33,066 nt of DNA from assembly GCA_000277445.1 (NCBI GenBank), contig AJWJ01000248.1, forward strand, positions 1-33,066, written 5' to 3'. Positions 23,571-33,066 of this stretch are shown here, one piece after another. Origin of the DNA: Polysphondylium violaceum (Eukaryota; Evosea; Eumycetozoa; Dictyosteliales; Dictyosteliaceae). The translations under genes and the position numbers were made by a program. The first letter of the stretch is position 1. Every line of letters starts with the position of its first letter. The notes under the pieces were generated by a model. That model had not been told where the DNA came from, made no database searches, and saw only the letters and a program-made list of their open reading frames with translations.

Positions 23571-23835
23571 TTTAAAATATACAATAAGAAACAATTTTGT
23601 TTCAAGAATTTTGAAAATACGCGATTAAATATCCATCTCGCAAATTGAATACCGAAAAAAAAAAAATTTTTGAAATAAAAAGTAGTTCGGATGTACTTTT
23701 TTTGCTACAAAAAAAAAACAGATCACAGATCTCGATCATGTTTTGATTTTTCTAAAAATGAAGATTGTATATGTTTTATAAGATAGATGTTTTATTCTTG
23801 AACATCAGTAAATATATTTATTGTATTTCAATTGA
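23571..23835. promoter_or_regulatory. Intergenic: gene B promoter region and gene C 3' flank
   Basis: About 265 bp, with A runs at about 23655-23667 and 23710-23719 and T runs between them. The minus-strand start of gene B is close by. The short stretch GATCACAGATCTCGATC near 23721-23737 stands out as GC-richer. No specific site can be assigned. Confidence 0.4.
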
Positions 23836-25210
23836 TTAATATAAAGGGGGTGGTAGAGGGATTTGCGGAAAACAACAAGAGCAGATAAAGGTTTGATTAA
23901 AGTAGTCTTTGATTTGTTGTTGAGGCTCTTTGGCGAGGTTCCTCAATTGATATTCAAAAGAAAAGAACTCTGTCCTTAGGATCTCGAAATTCTCGTCACT
24001 GAGGGTTTTGGCGGGATTAAAGGTGGTCTCAAAGGGATCTTCGATGATCATCATTGCATGCGGATTGTTTTCCATGAGGATAGGATCAACGGTGGATAGA
24101 TTGGACATGAAGCCCTTTCGAATAGAGACAAGCATCGTGTCAAAGTCAAAGAGAGCATAGAAATGAAAGAACCCGTGAAACAGTTCGGTTATACTCGAGC
24201 GGTTCTGAGTGGAGATTAAAAACTTTGGGATCGAATGGCATTGGTCGGTGAGAATATAGTCTGTGATAATGTCGGGGTAATTGTGGAATGTTGGCAGTAC
24301 GGGAGGCTGTCTGGTTTGCAGGTAGAATATTACCAACGAGTACCACGAGTAGCTGGATAGATAGTGGTTGGTGGCGTCGTTCAGGCCTCGAGACATGGCC
24401 CACCTCTTGACCAAAAGGAGCAGGGCACAGGATCTTGGATCGACGATCGAGTAAGCTTTGATCAAGAGGGAGTTGTAGATTGCCGATTCGTTGTGGAACC
24501 CAATGTCAAAGTGAATGTCTGATTTGCAAAACTTGATGATGGGCACACGGGCATTGAGTAAATTTTGCGTGATTGAAAAGCCGTGAGACTCTAGCAACAT
24601 GACCAACTTGAAATGAAGAGCCTTTCTCTCAGTTTCGTCGACATAGTATTTATCTGAGCTAAGCAAACAAAGATCCACATCGCTTCCCATGATCTCCAAT
24701 TCTGTGAGATATGAGCCATAGGGTACCAGATCAAAATCACTAAAATGTCTTGTAATGATTTCATCACTTATTTCGGTGAGAAGTTTGGTTTTCATGATTC
24801 TCGATCGACAACGAACACTTTGTGCATACTTGTATAGTTCTGTATCAAACTCTGCAATCGTTTTAAAAGATGCATCGATATGTGGTGCTTGATACAAAAG
24901 ATTTGATTTCAACCCAAACAAGACTCTAGTTTTAAACGTAGAGTAATATTTAAATAAAGAATCTCTATACTTTTTTGGGATTTGATCCAATATTCTATAC
25001 ATTTCCAAGTATTCTGATAGAATTGGTGATATACTATTGATATAATTCCTATCCATATAATTGTATTCTGAATTTGTAATGAATATTCTACCATACACAT
25101 ATTTTAAATTTTCTGATTTTCTGGAAAAATAGTTTATAAAATCTTGATCTTCATTGATACTATTTAATTTTGATTTTAAATGATTATCTATTTCCATATT
25201 ATCTACTATT

Positions 25211-25284
<74 letters not shown>

Positions 25285-25442
25285 ACTATTATTATTGTGA
25301 TTATTTAAACTATTATTACTATTATTAATATTTTTATTATTATTATTATTATATTGATTATGTTGACGATTATTGCTACCTGAAAGTAAAAGTTTATTAT
25401 TTTGATTATGGTTATTATTATTGTTGTTGTTCATATTTGAAA

Positions 25443-25478
<36 letters not shown>

Positions 25479-26049
25479 GACTATTATTTAAATCATTTCT
25501 TTTATAATTTGTTATTATTTTTGATGGAAAAGTTGATTTAATTTCTAGTAAAAAGTCTTGAATTGAATTTGATAGTTCATCAGAATAGAGTGAATAGACG
25601 ATATGAGGTAGTTTCTGGGAAGAGGACTGTAATTTATCTTTTAAAAGCAATCTTTCCTTCATTAAAAAGTTTTTTGAAAACGATTGAAGTCGATCCAATA
25701 TCTCCAATGCCTCGTTAAACTCTTGTTCTTTTCGATCTTTAAGGAGAAACTTCTCTTTCAGCTTTACTCTTTCCTCTGCATGTTTGGTAATAAAGTATTG
25801 TAAGAGAAAACGATTGAAAAAGAATTCAATCTGGTCAAGAGTGAAAAAGATGTATTGAGGTGATTCGTTATCCGCGAAATACTTGACCCACTTTTTCGTT
25901 GGTGGTGATTTCATCCAACGTTGGGGCCCTTTTTTAATATATTTAGAAATGTATTTATAGTATTTAGGTCGATCGAGAGCCGCCTCCTCAACCCTGACCA
26001 TGACAAACTCGCCATCATCATCTATAGTAGTGGTACAAAGGTATTCCAT
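23836..26049 (-). CDS. Gene C: one helical module, poly-Asn linker and terminal nucleotidyltransferase
   Basis: Single exon, 737 aa, ATG start. Residues about 30-185 are one copy of the cluster's helical module, with QRWMKSP as the Trp anchor and LPHIVYSLYSDEL as the late beta-like segment. A long Asn-rich stretch spans roughly residues 195-285. A pre-catalytic segment RIFITNSEYNYM matches LILTN in gene B and the lone NTase. The NTase is complete: GS at 445-446, Asp457 and Asp459 (SDVDLCL), Asp515 (IHFDIGF). Then come HYLSSYSWYSL, PPVLP, and a PAP-associated part with FFHFYALFDF and SIRKG. No helicase. It is probably an active RNA 3' nucleotidyltransferase; target unknown. Confidence 0.87.
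25211..25280. repeat. (ATT)n microsatellite encoding poly-Asn in gene C
   Basis: An uninterrupted trinucleotide run of more than 20 units, read as AAT (Asn) on the minus strand. Similar shorter runs occur near 25337-25351 and 25448-25477. Confidence 0.9.
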
Positions 26050-26235
26050 GTTGACTCTGTTAACATATTAGTCCATCTACACATCTATCACTTTGCTCTC
26101 GGTCCCTATTACTAGAAATGGAGCGGGCAATGCAATTTCACGAAATTTTTTTTTCATTTTTTTGATGAACAAAATAAGAAAAAAAAAAAAAAAAAAATTT
26201 AATTGATCTGCAATCAATCACATTAAAGTAATTTA
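26050..26235. promoter_or_regulatory. Intergenic: gene C promoter region, gene D 3' flank
   Basis: Only 186 bp separate the gene C start from the stop of gene D, with long T and A runs at about 26147-26162 and 26176-26198. The short spacing within a same-strand row suggests compact tandem duplication. No defined site seen. Confidence 0.4.
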
Positions 26236-27843
26236 TTATTTAAATTCTTTTAATTTTTTAAAAAAATAATTATAATTTTCCAAAGGCTTTGAGGGATAAG
26301 GTTGGAAAATATAATTGATGGCCTCTGTCGTTTGAACAGATAATCGATAGAGAGCCGAATAAATCTCCATCATTATATGATCCATATTCTCTGTACAATA
26401 AATTGATTTGCCTAAATTACTATTACTATCAAAAGGATCCTCAATCACCATTTCATAAGGTTGACCAACAAATTGCTCGGAAATTTTTATACATTTTCTA
26501 CTACTATGATGATTGTGGCCATTGGCAGAAGGACTCGTGGCAGTGGCAGTGGTTGTGATTGAGATCATATTGTTTTTAAAATCAAATTCAGAATAAAACT
26601 TGAAAAACAGGTACCAGAGTTGATGGGTGGACATGGTATTGAGATTTAGGAAACCAATGTTGGCATTGGTGATGTTTTCAAAATTGTTGGATGTGACCAA
26701 TTTGAGAATGTCGGGGTGCTGGTGGAGACAGGGCAGGACAGGGGGGTCGATCGATTGCAAAAAGTGGATCATCATATTATAGTATCCAAAGGAGGAGAGG
26801 TAACGCTCGCCGCTGTTGATTAATTTCTGTTTGCTCCAATACTTGACGAGGATGAGGAGTGCAAATACGCGGGGATCGAGTATCGAGTAGGCCTTGATGA
26901 GTAGAGAGTTGGAGATGTGATTGGTGATACCGTTGTTGAAAAACGCCAATTTGAAATTGATAATCTCTTGGTTGTCGAGCACTTTTTGAAACTTGATAAA
27001 GGGCGTGGCGGTGGGCGACTCGATAAAGGACGTCTGGATGATGGAATACTCGTTTTCAAACAAAATGTTTTGGATGTTTTGGTAGAGATTGATGTTTGTG
27101 AATCCCGTGGTTTTCTCAATGATGCCAATGTCAATCAGACTGCCTTTGATGTCCAAGTCGTTTAAAAACGATCCATACAGCTCTATTCGCACGTCGGGCA
27201 CGCTCAATAGCTTGAGTAGTGTTGGAATGATTCTCGTTTTGGATTCTGTTTGCGTACACATGATCGACTGTGCCAAATACACCAATTGGTCATCGAGAAA
27301 CTGAAGGACGTGGGTTGGTGACGTCTGGAAGAGTGGGTTCAAACGGGTTAGATACTTTTTACATGTACTTAATATCCTTCTCTTGAAATGAATAAAGTAC
27401 TCGAGGGTGATGGTGAACAAGTATTCGGGCAACATCTCCTTGAATGATATCTGTATATTGTTTAAATTACTTCTCATGTTGGGTACTATTTTCTTTAAAA
27501 AGTCTTGATCCATTTTCATGTCTTTATATTTTGTAATCATCTCTGCATATTTTAATAGTTTTTTATCATTTAGTTTGATCTCAATATATGATAGCAACTC
27601 TTGTACTTGATCATTCTCTTGTTGATTAATAATTTCCAATTCTGATTCTCGTTGTTGTTGGTGGTGCTTGATAATCATATTGTTGTTGTTACTATTTTCA
27701 ATTGATTTCCTTGAACTAAGATTTAAATTATCTAATATCTTTGATTTTATATTTGAATTATTATTAATTGATAGATATTGTGATGGATTATTATTATTGT
27801 TGTCAAGTAATTGTTTGTTATCGTTAATGATATTTGATGTTGT

Positions 27844-27897
<54 letters not shown>

Positions 27898-30102
27898 CTC
27901 TAATATTGTACTTGTAGTATTTACTGTTGTTGTTGTTGCTATTGATGATTCTGTAGGGAAAGGTAGTGTGGATATTGTTTTTTCTGTGGGTATGGTTGTT
28001 GGTGTTGTTGTATGAGTGGGTATTGTTGTTGATGTTGCTGCTGCTGTTGTTGGTGGTGGTGTATGTGTGGGTAACGATGTTGGTGTTGAATATGATGCTG
28101 TTGTTGGTGGTGGTTTATGAGTAGGTAAACTAAGTGATTTTGTATTACTTTTTGCAGGTTTTGAGATTTCCAACTTTATGGGAGGAATCTTGGGAAGAGC
28201 TTGGGCCACTGGTGGATTTGGACTTGAATCAGTGGCTGGCAATGTTGCAATAGTTCCATTGAGGGGTGGTGAAATTTGTTCTTGTTTTGTTTCTATCGGG
28301 CTTAGTTGTTTGGCTTGTTGTTGTTGAGGTGGTGATGGTTGTTGTGGTGTTGGTTTGGGTTGTGATTGTGATTGTGTTTGTGTTTGTGGTTGTTCAGGTT
28401 CTTGAGGTGCTGGTTTGGGTTGTGACTGTTGTGGTTGTACTTGTTGTGGCGGTTGTTGATTACCCTTGTTGTCTATATTTGATTTATTCTCTAAAGGTAC
28501 GGCAACACTGGTTGTTGGTTTTGTTGGATTGGAAGTATTAGCACTAGTATAACTATTTGTCGGTCTGGGAGTCGTCGAACCACTTCCACCATTGGATTTA
28601 TCAAGAGTAGGAGTGGTTGAGTCACTATTACCATTACTATTGCTACTACTGCTACTAATACTACTGTTACTATTACTACTACTTGTTATTCTTGGTGGAG
28701 TAGTTGATCCATTTCCACTAAAACTACTACTGTTGGCACTTGTTTCAAATTTAGATTTCTTTGTATTGTTGTTTAAAAGAGAATCAACGGCTTTTCTCTT
28801 TTTCTCTTCGATGACCTTCTGACAGTCTTTGAGCAACGTTGATATCTTTGGCTTGTAAAGCAATCGTTGATAAGCATCCTTTTGAAGAAACTTGAATCTT
28901 CGATTTGAATAGATATTGTATGAATACTTTATCGGATCGAGGGTAAACTGTCGCAACTCTCTCTTTTCATCGTTGAAAAAGAAATCCTTTACAAAATTTT
29001 GATGGTCTGCCAAAATGGAGAAGAGCGACTGATACTCGGGATGTGTATTCTTTTTCGTTCCGTCTGGCTTCAAATCCTGAATCATTCTCTTGAGGTTCTC
29101 GCGAATATTGGACAGCGTGTCAAAGCATATGTCTGACAGCTGCTTGAAAAACAAATCAAACTCTTTTCTATTATCAAAGTACACGTATACGCTCTCGGTA
29201 CCTAGATCCAAATCCTTTCTGTTTTTCCAATCTTGATTGTCTATATAGGTTGTCAGCTTGTTGACCACGTCTCTAAAGTACTTGTCAAAGGTGTGTATGT
29301 TCTAGATAGTATAGTAATCGTAATAAATAATAAAATATATAATAGGTTGTATATACATTATTGTTTGTGTTATTGATTATTATATAAACATCATCATCAT
29401 CATCATGTACACAGGAGGGTCCACATTGCACTACACGACACTACTCTGTGCTATGCTAGACTATACGATACTTACATAAAGGATTTCATCGGCACGAAAG
29501 CTCTGGGACTTGATGTTTGAATTGTCCATGAGGATGTCGTCCTCCAACGAGGGCTTCTGTATGATCGTGCTGTCAGACAGGGTGTCGGTGCCATTGGTTG
29601 ACAACGACGACGAGAGTGATGTTATTGGTGACGACCCGTATGCTGGTGTGCTGTTTAACGACTTGAGCAACGAGTATGCCTGTAGCTTTGACTTTATCTG
29701 CTCGCGAAACGATACTGCAAACTGTAAATCATACACCACAAACACATAGTGATTTCTGTTGGTGAGAAACTTTTCTCTTTCCAAGGCAGCTCGCTCGTCA
29801 ATGAGATCCAAGAGTGAGTTTGTGTATTTAATCTTTAACGTTGTCGCTTCGTTCTCGTCGAGGTTTGACTTTCCCGCTACCATTCTAAGTACACACGATC
29901 TCATAGAACTTCTAAACTCTTCTTTGAGCTCGGCAAAGAAATCGTCAAAATGTTTGGGATTGTCAAATTCAAATTGCACAACATTTGTATTTATGTATTT
30001 CTTCCACAGTCTACTAGTATACAGTTCATATTTCAGCCAATCGTCACGTGTCGTATAATTTGTGACCGAGTCGACAAAATCTTTTAAACTTTGTGATAGC
30101 AT
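26236..30102 (-). CDS. Gene D: two helical modules and a catalytically degenerate nucleotidyltransferase domain
   Basis: Two exons, 29476-30102 and 26236-29301, phase 0 with a 174-bp intron (GTAAGT donor, TCTAG acceptor); 1230 aa. Exon 1 carries one helical module (RLWKKY; NHYVFVVYD) and the start of exon 2 a second (NQDWKNR; DPIKYSYNIYS). A long Ser/Thr/Pro/Gln/Asn-rich region follows, with a poly-Gln tract. The C-terminal half has the NTase fold landmarks: GS at 919-920, RYLSSFGYYNM, DPPVLP, LFFKFYSEFDF and IEDPFD. Two of three catalytic carboxylates are replaced: the first Asp is Leu931 (GSLIDI instead of GSDVDL) and the third is Lys993 (NFKLAF instead of DFDIS). Only Asp933 remains. I infer a non-catalytic paralogue, perhaps a scaffold or regulator of its active neighbours. 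The frame is otherwise intact, so it is not an obvious pseudogene. Confidence 0.85.
27839..27897. repeat. (TTG)n microsatellite encoding poly-Gln in gene D
   Basis: About 17-18 consecutive triplets read as CAA (Gln) on the minus strand, in the low-complexity linker before the degenerate NTase domain. Confidence 0.9.
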
Positions 30103-30377
30103 TATGATTATTCTACTCTACTATTATTTTATACACTATTACTACTGTTACTTTATCTGTGATCTCTCTATATCTGTTATATTGTTATATTATCTTTCGT
30201 TTGTATCTTATCTTATCTATATATATCCATTATCTGTTTACGAGATGGGTGAAAATAAGTGGGGTGAATTTAGAATTTTTATTTATTTTTTTTATTTTTT
30301 TTTTATATTTTATTTTTAATTTTTTTTCATATGAAATTGATTCATTGCTACCAATAGTAGTAATAGGAAGAGGATGG
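30103..30377. promoter_or_regulatory. Intergenic: gene D promoter region, sirtuin 3' flank
   Basis: About 275 bp of AT-rich DNA with T runs at about 30282-30330. It should contain the promoter of gene D, the first transcribed member of the NTase row. No gene or specific site seen. Confidence 0.4.
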
Positions 30378-32698
30378 CTATTGAGATTGATTGATTAATG
30401 AGTTAAAGTAGTCTACACCTTTGTCACAGTCACCTAGTATAACAAGATCACGTGAACCTCTTGATTCGATGACGAGATCGTCGTTGGTGGGGGATTTGTC
30501 GATGTCTGATACAGATTTAAAGGGACCGGTGGGCTCTTTGTTGATCAGGATACGAGGGGTGTTGGGCAAGACGTCGTTGAGAAGGCCTGCAAAGGGATAG
30601 ACAACAAGAGAGGATCCCATCACAATGAGTAGATCACATTCTCGCAAATCAGAGATGGAACGCTGGTGGAATTGATTGGATAGTCCTTCGCCAAAAAATA
30701 TGACAGAGGGTCTGATAATGTCACGACAGGTTTGGACGTCGCAGTAGGGCTCAACATTTCTGCCGACCTCGGTCCAGACGTAGGAGGGTGTGTATTTTTT
30801 TTGACAGCCCATGCAGTACCAGTCGTCCCCAAGCGAGCCGTGTGCGTGGACAATGTGCTTGTCATCGACACCGGCTTTTTCTTGGAGTTGGTCGACGTTT
30901 TGGGTAAAATTTCGCAATAGGATGCCGCGGTCTTGGAACTGCTTGATAAAGTGATGAGAAGGTGTGGGTTTGATATGGCCTGTGACGACCGGGTAAAAGT
31001 ATTTACGCATGCCGTCGTAAAAGACGTCGGGGGTATCGTAGATGGTCTGGGCAGAGAACGAAAACTGCTTGCTGGCGTCATAGAGGCCGTCTTGTGTGCG
31101 GTAGGGAGGAATGCCGGCGTTAGCACTGATACCAGCGCCTGTGAGAAAGATCACCTTTTTGTACTTATTCTCACGGATGCCTTGGGCGATGCTTGTGAGG
31201 CGCTCGAGGCCGGACTCTGAGGGGGTGGCAAGAGGCTTTCTCACGGGGATGACTCGAGGCTTGTCCTTGTCAAATGTGCTGAGGAACAAGGGGTGGTGTT
31301 TCTTGCACCAGGCCGACAACACATCAAACACCTTGGCTGGCTGCTTGGCGGCGTGGTGGAGAGGTGTCCAGCCGCTTTGGTTCTCGATGGTGGGGTCGGC
31401 GCCGCACTCCAAGAGATACTTCATGATCTCTGTGCCCTTTTCACCTACACATGCAATGATGTGCAAGGGCGTGGCTTTGCCGGCGTCCAACTCATTGACA
31501 TTGGCGCCAGCATCAATCAACACCTTGATCACCTTCAAGTATCGGCCCGTGTCTTGGGCATTGACAATGTTGCACGCCAAATGCAAGGGCGTGGACTCGT
31601 CCTTGTCTTTGAGATTGGCCAGGTTTTCCCTCTGGCCACCAGCCTTTGCCAATATTGCTGAGACAGCGCTACAATTGCCCTTGATGCTGGCCTCGTGCAA
31701 AGGGCTGTTGCCGTACCTGTTGACGACCAAGTAGTCAGCGCCGCGCTCAATGAGCACGTCGACAGCCTCGCTGCAATCCACAATAGAGGCCACATGAAGG
31801 GCGGTGCTGCCGTCCTTTTTGAATGCGTTGATGTCAGCGCCGTGGTCCAACAACAGACCCAACAGCTCGACATCTCGCTTCAACACGACCAAATGGATGG
31901 GTGCGACACCATGTATATTAAACTGATTGATAATCTCTCGTGTCTGCTCATCCCCCTTATTCTTTGCGCTAAACTCCACCAACAGCACAGCGATATCCCT
32001 GTGAGCGTTTGAACATGCCAAATACAGACAACTCTCCATATTGTTGGAACAAATCGTTAAATGGACATCCAATTCCAATAACTTTCTGACAATATTTAAA
32101 TTACCATTTGAGCATGCTATATGCAACACTGTATACCCTTTGTTATCTATATATAGGAGTAGGTGGGGGTGTGTGTGTTTTATAATTAATATCACTATTA
32201 CTATAAATATTACAATCTACTATACATACTAGGAATATTGACATCAATAGAAGGGTTTTGTAATAATAAATCAATTACTTTTTCAGAATTTCTTGATACT
32301 GCTATATGAAGTGGTGTCCAATTATTCACATCTACTTGATGAATACTATTAGAGTCTTGATTTATATATTTAACTGCTTCTTCCTAGTAATGTTTATTAT
32401 TGTTAATATCCGATAGAGGCTGAGGTGAATAGATAGAGATGACACATACATAGTCATCATAATAAGATGCAATCATTAATGGAGTCCATTTCAAGTTTTC
32501 TGGTTTAAATTCCTCTTGTGTACCATCACTATTTACAGTATTGTTGCTATTCTTATTAACACCACTATTGGTGGTGTTGTTACTTTTATTGTACTTATTA
32601 AAGAGTTTACAACTCAACACACCCAATGCTAATGTTCCGAGTGCAATTGCTATTTTTTCACCGAGAAGGTTATTGTTACTCGTAGTATTGTTATCCAT
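30378..32698 (-). CDS. Ankyrin-repeat sirtuin (Sir2-type NAD-dependent deacylase) with N-terminal membrane helix
   Basis: Three exons: 32450-32698, 32230-32383 and 30378-32146; introns 66 and 83 bp with GTATGT donors; 723 aa. Both joins fall inside ankyrin repeats and restore the consensus (VNIP|NNKGYTVLHIA). Residues about 12-32 (LLGEKIAIALGTLALGVLSCK) look like a single membrane helix, followed by an Asn-rich linker. Ankyrin repeats run from about residue 75 to 425. The Sir2 domain has GAGIS beginning at residue 471, TQNVD, catalytic His570 (HAHGS), a zinc site CMGC plus a second Cys pair spaced C-x4-C (CDVQTC), FFGEG and GSSLVVYP. It should remove acyl groups from lysines using NAD+. Membrane anchoring is inferred. 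Dictyostelids are known to have ankyrin-bearing sirtuins; I cannot assign which orthologue this is. Confidence 0.9.
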
Positions 32699-33003
32699 TA
32701 TTGTATGATAACTATTATTATTATTTGTTTTGTATAATTAACATGTTTAGCAAATTAAACCATTTTATACTCGTCCTCTTTTCGTTTATCCATTCAATAG
32801 TATGTGGTGTTTTTATGAAAACTATTCGAGGAAGCAAAATTTTCAAACCAAAATTTTCAAAAAAATATAAAATGCAGATGTTTTAAATTTGTTTGAATGA
32901 ATATGAATTAATTTAACCCTATCCTTTTAAATTGATTTGTTTTAAAATGTAATTTATTGATTAAGAAATATTATAAACTAAAGTACAACGATGGAGAAAT
33001 GGT
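32699..33003. promoter_or_regulatory. Intergenic: sirtuin promoter region and 3' flank of the next gene
   Basis: About 305 bp of AT-rich DNA upstream of the sirtuin. The sequence AAAATTTTCAAA appears twice in close succession at about 32838-32862, a possible but unproven regulatory repeat. A 61-codon plus-strand frame here has no protein-like features. Confidence 0.4.
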
Positions 33004-33066
33004 TTAGTAGCAACCAGAGTGACAACCACCACCTAATAAATCAGTGACTAAATTGCTGGCAACGAC
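33004..33066 (-). CDS. C-terminal end of a Gly/Cys-ending protein (partial)
   Basis: The last 20 codons and the stop of a minus-strand gene that continues past the window. The visible residues end in DLLGGGCHSGCY. Too little is present to name a family. The Gly/Cys/His-rich ending is reminiscent of small dictyostelid proteins, which is only an impression. Confidence 0.55.
   Translation of the reverse strand, partial: VVASNLVTDLLGGGCHSGCY

Noticed and set aside
27668-28822. Several plus-strand frames with poly-Val, poly-Leu and poly-Cys across the gene D linker
   Set aside because: Shadows of TTG, GTT and TGT triplet runs opposite the poly-Gln/Thr/Ser tract.
12852-30102. Idea that the helicase-NTase genes are a mobile element such as a Helitron
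   Set aside because: No Rep/HUH nuclease, no terminal repeats or hairpins were seen, and the genes have ordinary introns and host-like low-complexity tracts.
32701-32886. 61-codon plus-strand frame in the sirtuin promoter
   Set aside because: Low-complexity Tyr/Phe/Lys composition expected from AT-rich spacer.

Overview
The window is nuclear DNA of a dictyostelid social amoeba. The signs are AT-rich intergenic sequence, short GT-AG introns (59-174 bp, mostly GTATGT or GTAAGT donors), long Asn, Gln, Thr and Ser tracts inside proteins, and (ATT)n and (TTG)n microsatellites in coding sequence. Several genes look less AT-rich than I would expect for D. discoideum, so a deeper-branching genus such as Heterostelium, Cavenderia or Acytostelium seems more likely. 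That placement is inference. I saw no tRNA, rRNA, transposon, virus-like element or CRISPR array.

Layout. Positions 204-5251 hold three conserved housekeeping genes: aconitase (-), mitochondrial Mn superoxide dismutase (-) and the CTD phosphatase Ssu72 (+). Positions 5414-8640 hold a FAM135-type lipase-fold protein (-) whose small first exon I located by splice phase and family match. Positions 8820-10787 hold a diverged ankyrin-like gene (-) interrupted by one in-frame TGA. Positions 11531-12655 hold a secreted, probably GPI-anchored Ser/Thr/Asn-rich repeat protein (+).

Positions 12852-30102 are the unusual part: five consecutive genes on the minus strand, all carrying a Cid1/TUTase/Trf4-like terminal nucleotidyltransferase (NTase) domain. 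Two of them (12852-17629 and 19360-23570) are fusions of a Sen1/UPF1-like SF1 helicase to the NTase. Two (23836-26049 and 26236-30102) have the NTase without helicase. One (17934-19217) is a lone NTase. Four of the five also carry one to three copies of an N-terminal helical module of about 120-160 residues that I do not recognise. It is marked by a Trp followed by basic or acidic residues and, near its end, a P-x-K-Y/V beta-like stretch ending in YS, followed by a basic/Ala helix. I count eight copies. One NTase (gene D) has lost two of its three catalytic carboxylates and looks like a pseudoenzyme. Helicase plus NTase is the pairing found in the fission-yeast RNA-directed RNA polymerase complex (Hrr1 and Cid12), so a role in RNA silencing or RNA surveillance is a reasonable but unproven idea.

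Positions 30378-32698 encode an ankyrin-repeat sirtuin with a predicted N-terminal membrane helix. The right edge contains the last 20 codons of a further minus-strand gene.
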